Position numbers and translations under genes: made by a program. From NCBI RefSeq assembly GCF_035917275.1, contig NZ_CP108508.1, positions 5,580,001 to 5,644,000 of the forward strand: a stretch of 64,000 nucleotides of DNA. Direction: 5' to 3'. The notes under the pieces are model-generated. The model was given only the letters and a program-made list of their open reading frames with translations. It did no database searches and was not told where the DNA came from. This document shows, in pieces, positions 43,442 to 53,090 of this stretch; within the stretch, counting starts at the first letter, position 1, and each line of letters opens with the position of its first letter. This DNA is from Streptomyces sp. NBC_01237 (GTDB lineage Bacteria; Actinomycetota; Actinomycetes; Streptomycetales; Streptomycetaceae).

Positions 43442-44821
43442 GTGCCCCCACGTACCAGCAATACGGCCGATCCGGCTGAAACCGCCGCCGCGGACCCCGC
43501 GGCGCTGCGGGTAGCCGTCCTCGCCGACTCCGACACCCGGTGGAAATGGGGCGCGCTCACCGCGCGCCGGCTGACCGCCGCGTCCACGACCGGCGGGCGC
43601 CCCGTCGAGATCAGCGGACTGCTGCTGCGCGGCCGGGCCACCCCGACTCCCCGGCAGCTCGCCGAGGTCGGTGAGGTCGGCATCGCCGCCGACCGGGTGC
43701 GTGAGGTGACCGCCGTCGAGTTCCTGCGCACGGTACGGGAGGAGGCGTACGACCTCGTCGTGCTCTCCCTCGTCGGCGGCGGCGTCCAGGCCATGCTGCA
43801 CGGACTCGCCGCCCTGCGGCTGGACCGCAGGCCCGTGGTCGTCACCGGCTATGTCGGGGTCGTCTACGAGAAGCTGGCCGACGGACTCCTGCTGCGGCAC
43901 GGCGCCGATGTCGTCCTCGCCAACTCCCGCCACGACGCGGAGCGGTTCCGGGCCGTGTACGAGGGAGTGGGCGCCGACGCCTCGGCCGTCACGGAGGCCG
44001 CGCTGCCGTTCCTCGGCGGCGAGCCGCACCGGCCCCAGGAGGGCCGCGACACCGTGGTGTTCGCCGCCCAGCCCTCCGTACCGGCCTCCCGCGCCGACCG
44101 CACGTACCTGCTGCGCAGGCTCGTCGAGCACGCCCGGCTGCACCCGCGCCGCGAGGTGCTGCTGAAGCTGCGCTCCAAGCCGGGCGAGCACACCACGCAC
44201 ATCGAGGAGCTGCCCTACCAGCGCCTCGCGGAGAAGCTGCCCGGCGGCCTCCCGCCCAACTTCCGTCTGGTGTACGGGCACATGGGCGAGGTCCTGGACC
44301 GTACCGACCTGCTGGTCACCGTCTCCTCGACGGCCGCGCTGGAGTCCCTGCACCGGCGCATCCCGACCGCCGTCCTGACCGACCTGGGCATCCGCGAAAC
44401 CCTCGGCAACCACCACTTCATCGGCTCCGGACTGCTCACCTCCTGGGACCGGCTCGACGGCGGCATCCGCCCGAGGCCCGACGAGGAGTGGCTGTCCGGC
44501 CAGGGCGTCGCCGCCGACGGCACGTACGCGGGTTCCTACGACCGGGCCCGCGCCCGGGTCGACGCCCTGCTGAACCGCGGCCCGCTCCCCACCCTGTCCC
44601 CCTACTACACGCCCGCCACCGCCCCCGGCTACCTCCCCGGCATCCTCGCCCGCCACCACCTGGCCCCCGACGGTCACCCGCTGCCCGGCGCGGCGGCCCC
44701 CCAGGAGACCGGCCGGGTACGGGGCGCGGTGCGCGAGACCGTACGCAACGCGGCGCGCGGCGCCTACCGCCAGGGCGTCCAGCGGGTCGCCCCCGTGATC
44801 CGCCGGATGGGCGAGCTGTGA
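43442..44821 (+). CDS. DUF6716 putative glycosyltransferase
   Basis: 459 residues from GTG 43442; the ribosome-binding site is weak. The N-terminal Rossmann half has LRVAVLADSDTRWKWGALTA and VVLSLVGGGVQAML, then PVVVTGYVGVVYEKLADGLL. The C-terminal half has EVLLKLRSKPGEHTTHIEE and LLVTVSSTAALESLHRRIPT, like the Ser-Thr step of polysialyl and capsule transferases with a GT-B fold. It is probably another transferase of the cell-wall polymer. The next gene may start at the overlapping GTG 44818 or at ATG 44842. Confidence 0.72.
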   Translation: MPPRTSNTADPAETAAADPAALRVAVLADSDTRWKWGALTARRLTAASTTGGRPVEISGLLLRGRATPTPRQLAEVGEVGIAADRVREVTAVEFLRTVREEAYDLVVLSLVGGGVQAMLHGLAALRLDRRPVVVTGYVGVVYEKLADGLLLRHGADVVLANSRHDAERFRAVYEGVGADASAVTEAALPFLGGEPHRPQEGRDTVVFAAQPSVPASRADRTYLLRRLVEHARLHPRREVLLKLRSKPGEHTTHIEELPYQRLAEKLPGGLPPNFRLVYGHMGEVLDRTDLLVTVSSTAALESLHRRIPTAVLTDLGIRETLGNHHFIGSGLLTSWDRLDGGIRPRPDEEWLSGQGVAADGTYAGSYDRARARVDALLNRGPLPTLSPYYTPATAPGYLPGILARHHLAPDGHPLPGAAAPQETGRVRGAVRETVRNAARGAYRQGVQRVAPVIRRMGEL

Positions 44822-44841
44822 CCACCACCCCAGGAGCATCG

Positions 44842-46179
44842 ATGACGCCGCCCCAGACCCCCGCGACCACCCCGGACCCCGCGCGGACGCCCGCCCGGAC
44901 CCCCGCGAAGCCCACCGTGCTCGCCGTGATCCCCGCCCGCGGCGGATCCAAGGGCGTCCCCGCCAAGAACCTCGCCCCGGTCGGCGGCGTACCGCTGGTC
45001 GCCCGCGCGGTCCACGCCTGCCTCGGCGCCCCCGAGGTCACCGACGTCGTCGTCACGACCGACGACGCGGCCATCGCGGAGGCGGCCCGGACGGCGGCCG
45101 AGGCGTACGGCGCCGCCCACCGGCTGCACTGCGTCCAGCGCCCCGAGGCCATCGCCGGGGACACCGCCACCAGCGAGGCGGCCGTCCTGCACGCCCTCGA
45201 CGCGTACGAGGCCCTGCGCGGCCGGAGCGTCGACGTGGTGCTGCTGGTCCAGTGCACCAGCCCGTTCGTCGCCCGCGAGGACATCGACGGCGTCGCCAGG
45301 GCGGTCGCCCACGAAGGCGCCGACACGGCCGTCACCGTCGCCCCGTTCCACGGCTTCGTGTGGCGCGACGGGTCCGCGGTGGAGGAGGGCAGCTACGGCG
45401 TCAACCACGACAAGGCCGTCCGCCCCATGCGCCAGGCCCGTCCGCAGGACCTGCTGGAGACCGGCGCCGCGTACGCCATGGACGTGGCGGGCTTCCGTAC
45501 CCACCGCCACCGCTTCTTCGGCCACACCGCCCTGGTGCGCACCGACCCGGCCCGGGTGCTGGAGGTCGACGACCCGCACGACCTGGCCCGCGCCCGCGCG
45601 CTCGCCCCGCTCCTGGACCCGGCCCCGCTGCCCACCCGCGCGGACATCGACGCCGTCGTCCTCGATTTCGACGGCACCCAGACCGACGACCGGGTCATGA
45701 TCGACTCCGAGGGCCGCGAGACCGTCGCCGTGCACCGGGGCGACGGCCTGGGCATCGCCGCGCTGCGCAGGTCGGGCCTGCCGCTCCTGATCCTGTCCAC
45801 GGAGCAGAACCCGGTCGTCGCCGCCCGCGCCCGCAAGCTCAAGGTCCCCGTCCTGCACGGCATCGACCGCAAGGACGAGGCGCTCAAGCAGTGGTGCGAC
45901 GAGCAGTCCATCGCCCCCGAACGCGTCCTCTACGTCGGCAACGACGTCAACGACCTGCCCTGCTTCGACCTGGCGGGCTGGCCCGTCGCGGTCGCCAGTG
46001 CCCATGACTCGGTGCGCGCGGCGGCGCGCGCCGTCACGACCACCCCCGGCGGGTTCGGCGCCATCCGCGAGATCGCGGCGTGGCTGCTGGGCCCCACGCT
46101 CACCGGCACGGGCCTCCCCGCCACCTCTGTCCCCACCGGCGTCCCCGCCACCTCTGTCCCCACCGTCCCCACCAAGTAA
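44842..46179 (+). CDS. neuA: acylneuraminate-type cytidylyltransferase fused to KdsC-like HAD phosphatase
   Basis: 445 residues from ATG 44842 with aggag 6 bases upstream; GTG 44818 is an alternative coupled start. Residues 25-255 are a CMP-sialate synthetase: VLAVIPARGGSKGVPAKNLA, VVVTTDDAAIAEAA and LVQCTSPFVAREDID. Residues 260-420 are a type-C0 HAD phosphatase: DAVVLDFDGTQTDDRVMIDS, LPLLILSTEQNPVVAARA and VLYVGNDVNDLPCF. The fusion would dephosphorylate a nonulosonate 9-phosphate and activate the sugar with CTP. That combination fits Kdn, made from mannose-6-phosphate and PEP, better than Neu5Ac. Confidence 0.9.
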   Translation: MTPPQTPATTPDPARTPARTPAKPTVLAVIPARGGSKGVPAKNLAPVGGVPLVARAVHACLGAPEVTDVVVTTDDAAIAEAARTAAEAYGAAHRLHCVQRPEAIAGDTATSEAAVLHALDAYEALRGRSVDVVLLVQCTSPFVAREDIDGVARAVAHEGADTAVTVAPFHGFVWRDGSAVEEGSYGVNHDKAVRPMRQARPQDLLETGAAYAMDVAGFRTHRHRFFGHTALVRTDPARVLEVDDPHDLARARALAPLLDPAPLPTRADIDAVVLDFDGTQTDDRVMIDSEGRETVAVHRGDGLGIAALRRSGLPLLILSTEQNPVVAARARKLKVPVLHGIDRKDEALKQWCDEQSIAPERVLYVGNDVNDLPCFDLAGWPVAVASAHDSVRAAARAVTTTPGGFGAIREIAAWLLGPTLTGTGLPATSVPTGVPATSVPTVPTK

Positions 46180-46192
46180 GGAACGCACCACC

Positions 46193-47119
46193 ATGAACAC
46201 CTCCCGTCTGCGCACGTTCGGTACCCGCACCGCCGGCCCCGGCCGGCCCGTCTACATCACCGGCGAGATCGGCATCAACCACAACGGTGACCTCGACAAC
46301 GCCCTCGCGCTGATCGACGTGGCCGCCGAAGCCGGCTGCGACGCCGTCAAGTTCCAGAAGCGCACCCCGGAGATCTGCACCCCGCGCGACCAGTGGGACA
46401 TCGAGCGCGACACCCCCTGGGGCCGGATGACGTACATCGACTACCGCCACCGCGTCGAGTTCGGCGAGGACGAGTACCGCACCATCGCCGAGCACTGCGC
46501 CAAGCGCGGCATCGACTGGTTCGCCTCCCCGTGGGACACCGAGGCCGTCGCGTTCCTGGAGAAGTTCGACGTCCCCGCGCACAAGGTGGCCTCGGCCTCC
46601 CTCACCGACGACGAGCTGCTGCGCGCGCTGCGCGCCACCGGCCGCACCGTCATCCTCTCCACCGGCATGTCGACCCCGCGCCAGATCCGCCACGCGGTGG
46701 AGGTCCTCGGCTCGGACAACATCCTGCTCTGCCACGCCACGTCGACGTACCCGGCGAAGGCCGAGGAGCTCAACCTGCGGGTCATCAACACCCTTCAGCA
46801 GGAGTACCCCAACGTGCCGATCGGCTACAGCGGCCACGAGACGGGCCTCCAGACCACGCTGGCGGCCGTCGCGCTCGGCGCCACCTTCGTGGAGCGCCAC
46901 ATCACCCTCGACCGCGCCATGTGGGGCTCCGACCAGGCCGCCTCCGTCGAGCCGCAGGGCCTGACCCGCCTGGTCCGCGACATCCGCACCATCGAGGCCT
47001 CCCTCGGCGACGGCGTGAAGAAGGTCTACGAGTCGGAGCTCGGCCCGATGAAGAAGCTCCGCCGCGTCGCGGGCGTCGTCGCCGAGAGCGACGCGGCCCC
47101 CGAGCCGGTCGCGGTCTGA
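46193..47119 (+). CDS. neuB: NeuB-family nonulosonate synthase, without SAF domain
   Basis: 308 residues. The NeuB barrel is clear: VYITGEIGINHNGDLDNALA, GCDAVKFQKRTPEICTPRDQ, FASPWDTEAVAFLEKFDVPA, KVASASLTDDELL, IGYSGHETGLQTTLAAVALG and VERHITLDRAMWGSDQAASV. It condenses PEP with a mannose derivative. The C-terminal antifreeze-like SAF domain of typical NeuB (about 345 residues) is absent, a point for a sugar-phosphate rather than ManNAc substrate. It begins 13 bp after neuA and is followed by the last transferase after 10 bp. Confidence 0.92.
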   Translation: MNTSRLRTFGTRTAGPGRPVYITGEIGINHNGDLDNALALIDVAAEAGCDAVKFQKRTPEICTPRDQWDIERDTPWGRMTYIDYRHRVEFGEDEYRTIAEHCAKRGIDWFASPWDTEAVAFLEKFDVPAHKVASASLTDDELLRALRATGRTVILSTGMSTPRQIRHAVEVLGSDNILLCHATSTYPAKAEELNLRVINTLQQEYPNVPIGYSGHETGLQTTLAAVALGATFVERHITLDRAMWGSDQAASVEPQGLTRLVRDIRTIEASLGDGVKKVYESELGPMKKLRRVAGVVAESDAAPEPVAV

Positions 47120-47129
47120 GCGCCGACCG

Positions 47130-48179
47130 GTGAACCTCGCCTTCGTCGAGAGCCCGGTCCAGCTCCTGAACGTCCTGGAGTGGACCCACAGCATGGGGGG
47201 ACAGGACCCGGCCGCCACCACGGTCGTCGTCCTCCCCCCGGTCGACCCGATGTCGCGCGGCCAGCTGCGCAGGATGGCGGAGCTGGCCCGCGACGAGGGC
47301 ATCACCGTCCGCTGGCAGGAGGCGCGCGGCGAGTCCGGCGCGCCTCTGAAGGCCCTGCGCGCCCTGACCGGGCTGGTCAGGCGGGCGGACCACATCGTGA
47401 TCGGTGACCCGTTCTCGCGGTACGTACAGCTCCTGCTCACCCTGGTCCGCGCACCCCGCCTCACGGTGGTCGACGACGGCACGGCCACCATGGAGTTCGT
47501 CGCCCAACTGGCGCGCGGCGAGCGCCTGGTGCGCTGGCACCGCCGGGGCAGCAAGGGCCCGCGCGAACTGGTCCTGGCCCCGGTCACGGCCACCGCCCGC
47601 CGCCGCTTCACCCCATCGGCGACCCGCACGGTCGAGGTGTTCACCGCGATGCCGGTCGAGGCCCCGCCGGGCATCACGGTCAGCGCCAACGACTTCTCCT
47701 GGACCCGCAGCCGCTTCGGCCCGCCCCGCATCACCAAGGGCGCCGACCTGGTGGGCACTTCCCTGGTCGAGACGGGCGTCATCGACCCGGTCCCGTACCA
47801 GGAGGCGGTCGCCGCCCTGGCCCGCACCCACGGCGCGACCCGCTACTTCGCCCACCGCCGCGAGTCCGCGGAGAAGCTCCACGCCCTGGAAGCCGCCACC
47901 GGCCTGGAGATCGTCCGCCCGGACCTCCCCCTGGAACTCATCGCCCGCCGGGGCCCCATCGGCCGCACGGTCCTGAGCTTCCCCTCCACGGTCGTCCACA
48001 CCCTCCCGCTGGCCCTGGCCGGCACGGGCGTCAAGGTCGCGGTCTGCGACATCGCCCCGGAATGGCTCCGCGACACGGCGTCCCCGCGCGCGCAGGGCTT
48101 CCTGAGCGGAGTCACGGAGACGGCCCGCGACGTACAGCGCCTGGCACCGTGGCGGGCCACGGCGGTGACGGAGGCATGA
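47130..48179 (+). CDS. sialyltransferase-like glycosyltransferase of the nonulosonate cluster
   Basis: 349 residues from GTG 47130. It opens NLAFVESPVQLLNVLEWTHS, like GT52 or polysialyltransferase-type enzymes, with DDGTATMEFVAQL and, towards the end, YFAHRRESAEKL and LSFPSTVVHTLPLAL, the Ser-Thr CMP-binding motif of bacterial sialyltransferases. It is the last gene of the neuA-neuB operon and probably transfers the CMP-nonulosonate it makes. The exact CAZy family is uncertain. Confidence 0.7.
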   Translation: MNLAFVESPVQLLNVLEWTHSMGGQDPAATTVVVLPPVDPMSRGQLRRMAELARDEGITVRWQEARGESGAPLKALRALTGLVRRADHIVIGDPFSRYVQLLLTLVRAPRLTVVDDGTATMEFVAQLARGERLVRWHRRGSKGPRELVLAPVTATARRRFTPSATRTVEVFTAMPVEAPPGITVSANDFSWTRSRFGPPRITKGADLVGTSLVETGVIDPVPYQEAVAALARTHGATRYFAHRRESAEKLHALEAATGLEIVRPDLPLELIARRGPIGRTVLSFPSTVVHTLPLALAGTGVKVAVCDIAPEWLRDTASPRAQGFLSGVTETARDVQRLAPWRATAVTEA

Positions 48180-48255
48180 GAGGTGACAGAGGCATGAGAA
48201 CGGAGGACTGAGCGAGCCGGCCCCTCACTTCTCGCGGCGCGGCTCGGCGACCGAA

Positions 48256-48273
48256 GACACCCTTTCGGGTGTC
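48256..48273. terminator. hairpin between convergent genes
   Basis: A perfect 7-bp stem (gacaccc / gggtgtc) with loop tttc lies 76 bp after the nonulosonate operon and 30 bp after the end of the FG-GAP gene on the other strand. Confidence 0.6.
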
Positions 48274-48303
48274 ACCGGCCACCGCGCGCCGCCCCCTTGT
48301 GGA

Positions 48304-49968
48304 TCAGCCGATCGGCCGGCCTTCGGCGAAGCCGAAGCTCTGGTCGTCCGCGACCCGTCCGGACCACAGCGTCATGGTGCCGTCCGGCGCCCGGCCCCAC
48401 AGGTCGGCCACCGCGTCGCCGTCGAAATCCCCGACGGTACCGAGGTCGGGATGAGCCGCGGTGGTGAACCCCCGGGCGATCGTGACCCGGTTCGCGGGGT
48501 CGCCCCAGGTGGCGGGGTCGAGTTTGCCGTCGGCGCCCGCACCGCCGCGCACGCCCAGGACATCGCCGGTGGCCTTGTCGCGCAGCCACAGGTCCGCCAG
48601 GCCGTCGCCGTCGATGTCGCCGGGCGCGAGGACGGTGTAGTCGTCCCAGTCGATGCCCTCGACGAGGACGGGCACGCCCAGACGCGTCGATCCCACTCCG
48701 TAGTAGACCCAGAGACGCGACCCCTCCTGGACGAGCAGGTCGTGCTTGTCGTCACCGTTGACGTCACCCGGGGCGACGATCGCGTCGGCATCGTGCCAGT
48801 GGTCGTTCCCGGAGCCGAAGCAGCCGGAGTCCTCGTCCGGGAACGGGCACTTGACGGTCACCGGCTGCTTGCCGACATTCGCCGTGGTGCTCGCGACGCC
48901 GAGCCCGCTGTTGGAGTAGACCCACAGCTCCTTGCGCTGCTGGGCCGGACTGTACTCAAGCGTCACGAGGTCGACATAGCCGTCCTGCCCCCAGTCGCCG
49001 CGATAGGCGATCGACGCGTCCGCCAGGGTCTGCCCGCCACTGGTGGGCGGCGAGAAGGAACCGTCGCCCCGGCCCGCGTAGGTGAGCAGGTTCCCGTCGG
49101 GGTCGAGGCTCCAGATGTCCTTGTTGCCGTCACCGTTGAGATCCCCGGGGGCATCGGGTGCGGTGGCGCCGTTCGCGTAGAAGCGGTAGGTCATGGTGTC
49201 GGAGCGGTTGCCGGCTGCGTCAATGCTGTAGGCGTACAGACGATTGAGCCCCTTGTTGAGCGGGGTGTATGTAATAGCCGCTCCGCTGCCGGCGGATACG
49301 GAGACCTGGCGCAGTTGCGGTTCGGAATCCGTGTACCAGACGTATGTGACGACGTCATCGACGCCGTTGGCCCCCAGGGTGAAGGTCCCCGGGGTCCGCG
49401 CGTTTCCGGTGTTCTCGGGCCAGCCGTTGTCGCCGTCGGGGAATTCCTCCGAAGAAACCACGGGTGGCTTGTCCGGGCGGACGCGGTCCACGGAGAACAC
49501 GCAGGAGTCCGTCCAGGCGGAGACGGCCCCGGCGGAGTCCTCGGCCCGGACTCGCCAGTGATAGGACCCGGTGGGCAGGTCGACCAGGGCTGTCGCGCTG
49601 GTACCCCGGGTGGCAGACACCGGCACCTCGGCGACAGGGCTCGTCCCCTCGCTCTCGAACACCTGGAACCGGGCTGTGAGATCGGCGGAGTCCACGTCGT
49701 CGACCCACGCGTAGAGCGCTGTCCGCGTATTGCCGACAGCGCCTCCGGTGCATGCCGTGGCGGGGCTGGTGCCGCGGCCGTAGGGCGTCTCGGGAGGAGT
49801 GTTCGGCACAGTCGTATTGGCCGTGGCCTCGAAGGAGGCCGAGGTGGCCGCCGCAGCGGGGGCCGGGGCGAGGACGCCGGCCCCCGCCAGGGCGGTGGCG
49901 ACGGTGCCGAGAACGGCACGGTGCAGGGGCCGGTGTCTCTTTTTGCGTGGTTCCGGCGAACTGTTCAT
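48304..49968 (-). CDS. secreted FG-GAP/VCBS repeat protein
   Basis: 554 residues from ATG 49968 with gaggag upstream. A signal peptide (LHRAVLGTVATALAGAG) ends near APAAAA. Residues 60-280 look like fibronectin/Ig-type modules (YHWRVRAEDSAGAVSAWTDS). Residues 285-554 form a beta-propeller with calcium-binding repeats: DLNGDGNKDIW, DVNGDDKHDLL, DIDGDGLADLW, DFDGDAVADLW. Such proteins bind surfaces or polysaccharides; no catalytic site is seen. G+C in 49.2-49.5 kb is lower than in neighbours, so it may be an accessory gene. Confidence 0.85.
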   Translation of the reverse strand: MNSSPEPRKKRHRPLHRAVLGTVATALAGAGVLAPAPAAAATSASFEATANTTVPNTPPETPYGRGTSPATACTGGAVGNTRTALYAWVDDVDSADLTARFQVFESEGTSPVAEVPVSATRGTSATALVDLPTGSYHWRVRAEDSAGAVSAWTDSCVFSVDRVRPDKPPVVSSEEFPDGDNGWPENTGNARTPGTFTLGANGVDDVVTYVWYTDSEPQLRQVSVSAGSGAAITYTPLNKGLNRLYAYSIDAAGNRSDTMTYRFYANGATAPDAPGDLNGDGNKDIWSLDPDGNLLTYAGRGDGSFSPPTSGGQTLADASIAYRGDWGQDGYVDLVTLEYSPAQQRKELWVYSNSGLGVASTTANVGKQPVTVKCPFPDEDSGCFGSGNDHWHDADAIVAPGDVNGDDKHDLLVQEGSRLWVYYGVGSTRLGVPVLVEGIDWDDYTVLAPGDIDGDGLADLWLRDKATGDVLGVRGGAGADGKLDPATWGDPANRVTIARGFTTAAHPDLGTVGDFDGDAVADLWGRAPDGTMTLWSGRVADDQSFGFAEGRPIG

Positions 49969-50355
49969 CGGTCTCCTCGTGAAAAATCCATCATTTCTTC
50001 ATGATCGTAGGCTGCAATTCTTTATTGCAGGAAAGGGTTATTTCGACATGCCAGGAATAGGCACTCCTGGACGGGTCGAAAGCGAATATCACCGATGATG
50101 GTCAGTGGATTCACTCTTTACCCGGATATTCCGGGCGTGGATGAGGGGGAACTGTGTGCTCCTCGTGACGCGGCGAGCGGGCCGTTGCCGCGGCGTGGGG
50201 CGTCGGTGACGAGCCGGGCAGGCGTCGAGGGCGGCGGAGTCTACCCATGGCGCACACACACCACACGCGCCCGCGCCAACTTTTGTTCGCCTGAGCGGCT
50301 GAAGTTTTGTTGATCTGTGGCCAGTTGGGGGTGTGGGGGCCCTACCCTTCAACAG
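49969..50355. other. divergent intergenic region
   Basis: 387 bp between FG-GAP and amidohydrolase genes. The part next to the FG-GAP start (49985-50130) is AT-rich for this genome and likely holds that promoter. The part at 50280-50320 (ttttgttcgcctgagcggct) is AT-richer again. No gene or strong palindrome was seen. Confidence 0.45.
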
Positions 50356-51603
50356 GTGAACCAGTTGAAGTCCCGCGCGTCCCGCACCGATGCCCTTGCC
50401 GAGCTGCCCGAGGGCGCCGCTCTGCCCGGCACGTTGTCCGAGGAGCTCCGTGCCGAGCTGATCGCCTTCCGCCGTGATCTGCACATGCACCCCGAGCTCG
50501 GCAACCAGGAGTTCCGCACCACCGCGGCCATCAAGGACCGGCTGGAGAAGGCCGGGCTGAAGCCGCGGGTGCTCTCCATCGGGACCGGGCTGATCTGTGA
50601 CGTGGGGGAGTGGGACGGGGTGACGCCCATGCTGGCGTTGCGGGCCGACATCGACGCGCTGCCGATCCCGGACACCAAGGCGGGGGTTTCCTACCGGTCC
50701 ACCGTGCCCGACCGGGCGCACGCCTGTGGGCATGACGTGCACACCGCCACCGTGCTGGGCGCCGGGCTCGTGCTGGCCGGGCTGGCGCGGCAGGGGCTGC
50801 TGCCGCGCGCCGTGCGGCTGATCTTCCAGCCCGCCGAGGAGGTCCTGCCGGGCGGGGCCGCCGACGCGATCGAGGCCGGGGTGCTGGAGGGTGTCGGGCG
50901 GATCATCGGGGTGCACTGCGACCCGAAGGTGGACGTCGGGCGGATCGGGCTGCGGATCGGGCCCATCACCTCCGCCTGCGACCGGCTGGAGGTGTCCCTC
51001 GACGGGCCCGGCGGGCACACCGCCCGGCCGCATCTGACCACCGACCTGGTCACCGCCGCCGCCCGGGTGGCCACCGACGTGCCCGCGCTGCTCGCCCGCC
51101 GGACCGACGCCCGCTCGGGGCTCGCCGTCACCTGGGGGCGGCTGGAGACCGGCCACATCTGCAATGTCATTCCGCAGCACGCGGAATTGTCCGGAACTGT
51201 TCGCTGCCTGGATCTGGCCGCCTGGCGGGGGGCGCCCGATCTGGTGCACGCGGCCATCGACGAGGTCGCGGGCATGCACGGGGCCAAGACCGTGATCAAT
51301 TACGTGCGCGGGGTGCCGCCCGTGGTGAACGACGCCGAGACCATCGGACTGCTCGACGCCGCGATGACCGAGCGCCGCGGTTCCTACGCGATCGAGGACA
51401 CCGAGCAGAGCCTCGGCGGGGAGGACTTCTCCTGGTACCTGGAGCACGTGCCGGGGGCCATGGCCCGGCTCGGCGTACGGACCCCCGGGGACACCCGGGG
51501 GCTTGACCTGCACCGGGGGAACTTCGACGTGGACGAGGAGGCGATCACCGTGGGTGTCGAACTCTTCACCGCCGCCGCGCTGCTCGACGGCAACCGTTCG
51601 TGA
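50356..51603 (+). CDS. M20-family amidohydrolase/carboxypeptidase
   Basis: 415 residues from GTG 50356 (upstream in-frame starts to 50317 are possible). Zinc ligands of the M20D group are visible: AFRRDLHMHPELGNQEFRTT, HACGHDVHTATVLG, FQPAEEVLPGGAADAIEAGV, and GGEDFSWYLEHVPG. VSLDGPGGHTARP marks the dimerisation lid. It hydrolyses an N-acyl amino acid or similar amide in the cytoplasm; the substrate is unknown. It precedes the nucleoside operon by 160 bp. Confidence 0.9.
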   Translation: MNQLKSRASRTDALAELPEGAALPGTLSEELRAELIAFRRDLHMHPELGNQEFRTTAAIKDRLEKAGLKPRVLSIGTGLICDVGEWDGVTPMLALRADIDALPIPDTKAGVSYRSTVPDRAHACGHDVHTATVLGAGLVLAGLARQGLLPRAVRLIFQPAEEVLPGGAADAIEAGVLEGVGRIIGVHCDPKVDVGRIGLRIGPITSACDRLEVSLDGPGGHTARPHLTTDLVTAAARVATDVPALLARRTDARSGLAVTWGRLETGHICNVIPQHAELSGTVRCLDLAAWRGAPDLVHAAIDEVAGMHGAKTVINYVRGVPPVVNDAETIGLLDAAMTERRGSYAIEDTEQSLGGEDFSWYLEHVPGAMARLGVRTPGDTRGLDLHRGNFDVDEEAITVGVELFTAAALLDGNRS

Positions 51604-51763
51604 GCTGTTCGGGGGCCATTCGTGGACGGGCGGGACCGCTTCTGTTCGCGACGATCCGATAACGGCTTCCGTACGGGTCCTTATCTGACATCTACGCGCG
51701 TTACGATCGCCGCGAAACCAGCGCCGGAAGAGGCGCTTCGGTCAGGTTTGAAGGAGCCTTCCC

Positions 51764-52813
51764 TTGCGCCGGATCACCAGGATTGCCACCGTGGGCGTTG
51801 CGTCCGCGGCGCTTGCACTCACCGCCACCGCGTGTGGCGGAAAATCGTCGTCGGATGCGGGTTCCGACTCCAAGGACGGCAAGACCGCCATCGCGTACGA
51901 CATCGGTGGCCGCGGCGACCAGTCGTTCAACGATGCCGCCTACGCCGGTCTGGCCAAGGCCGAGAAGGACCTCGGCATCAAGGGCACCGAGGCGGAGCCC
52001 TCCGACGGTGAGTCGGACGCCGACAAGGTGCAGCGCCTCACCGAGCTGGCCCGCGCCGGCAACAACCCGGTGATCGGCGTCGGCTTCGCCTACGCGCCCG
52101 CCATCAAGAAGGTCGCGCCGAAGTTCCCGAAGATCACCTTCGGGATCATCGACGACGCCTCGGTGACCGGCAAGAACATCGCCAACATCGTCTTCAACGA
52201 GGAGCAGGGCTCCTACCTCGCCGGTGTCGCCGCCGCCAAGGTCACCAAGACGAAGACGGTCGGCTTCATCGGCGGTGTCGAGACCCCGCTGATCAAGAAG
52301 TTCCAGGCCGGCTACGAGCAGGGCGTCAAGGACACCGACCCCTCGGTCAAGGTCCAGTCGCAGTACCTGACCCAGCCGCCGAACTTCGACGGCTTCTCCA
52401 AGCCCGACCTCGGCAAGGCCGCCGCCCAGGGCCAGCTCGACAAGAAGGCCGACGTGATCTACTCGGCGGCCGGTCTGGCCGGTTCCGGTGCGATCGAGGC
52501 CGTCTCCAAGGCCGGCAAGTGGAACATCGGCGTCGACTCCGACCAGTACCAGCAGAAGGGCCTCGCCGCCTACAAGGCGAGCATTCTGACCTCGGTCACC
52601 AAGGACGTCGAGGACTCGGTCTTCAACCTGATCAAGTCGGTCAAGGACGGCAAGCCGGAGACCGGTGAGATCCGCTACGGCCTGGACAAGGACGGCGTCG
52701 GCCTGTCGATGTCCAACCCGGCCTTCACCAAGATGACCGAGGTCATCGCCGCCGTGGACACGGCGAAGAAGGCCATCATCGACGGCAAGATCACCGTCAA
52801 GACCACCCCGTAA
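51764..52813 (+). CDS. BMP-family nucleoside-binding lipoprotein
   Basis: 349 residues from TTG 51764; aaggag 7 bases upstream decides the start. The signal peptide ends in a lipobox (LALTATAC) followed by a Ser/Asp linker. The periplasmic-binding fold has TAIAYDIGGRGDQSFNDAAY, NPVIGVGFAYAPAI, GIIDDASVTGKNIANIVFNE, EQGSYLAGVAAAKVTKTKTV and GVDSDQYQQKG, all of the Bmp/Med/PnrA family that captures purine or other nucleosides. It feeds the ABC transporter genes that follow. Confidence 0.92.
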   Translation: MRRITRIATVGVASAALALTATACGGKSSSDAGSDSKDGKTAIAYDIGGRGDQSFNDAAYAGLAKAEKDLGIKGTEAEPSDGESDADKVQRLTELARAGNNPVIGVGFAYAPAIKKVAPKFPKITFGIIDDASVTGKNIANIVFNEEQGSYLAGVAAAKVTKTKTVGFIGGVETPLIKKFQAGYEQGVKDTDPSVKVQSQYLTQPPNFDGFSKPDLGKAAAQGQLDKKADVIYSAAGLAGSGAIEAVSKAGKWNIGVDSDQYQQKGLAAYKASILTSVTKDVEDSVFNLIKSVKDGKPETGEIRYGLDKDGVGLSMSNPAFTKMTEVIAAVDTAKKAIIDGKITVKTTP

Positions 52814-53090
52814 CGGTTCCTGCCGTCCGGCTGGTTTCCTGTGGGCCCGGAGCGTGCGCGATGCCGCCGCTCCGGGCCTGCGGAGTACCCCACCACGAAG
52901 ACCTCGAAGAAGATCCGCCTCTCGCAGTGCTCCTCCGTACCCGCCCGGAACGAAGCGTCCGGGCCGTGCTGTGCACCTGTGTTTTACGATTCGGCAGCGC
53001 TACGCGTGTAGACAGCCCTCCGGCGCGATAACTTCACCCCGCCCCCCAGCCCCTCCGCCCCCGCTCCTGTCCGGCCAAGGAGAGTGCGTC

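Noticed and set aside
46193..47119. NeuB homologue as a Kdo or DAHP synthase
   Set aside because: The INHNGD, QKRTPE and ERHITLD segments are specific to the NeuB/SpsE family.
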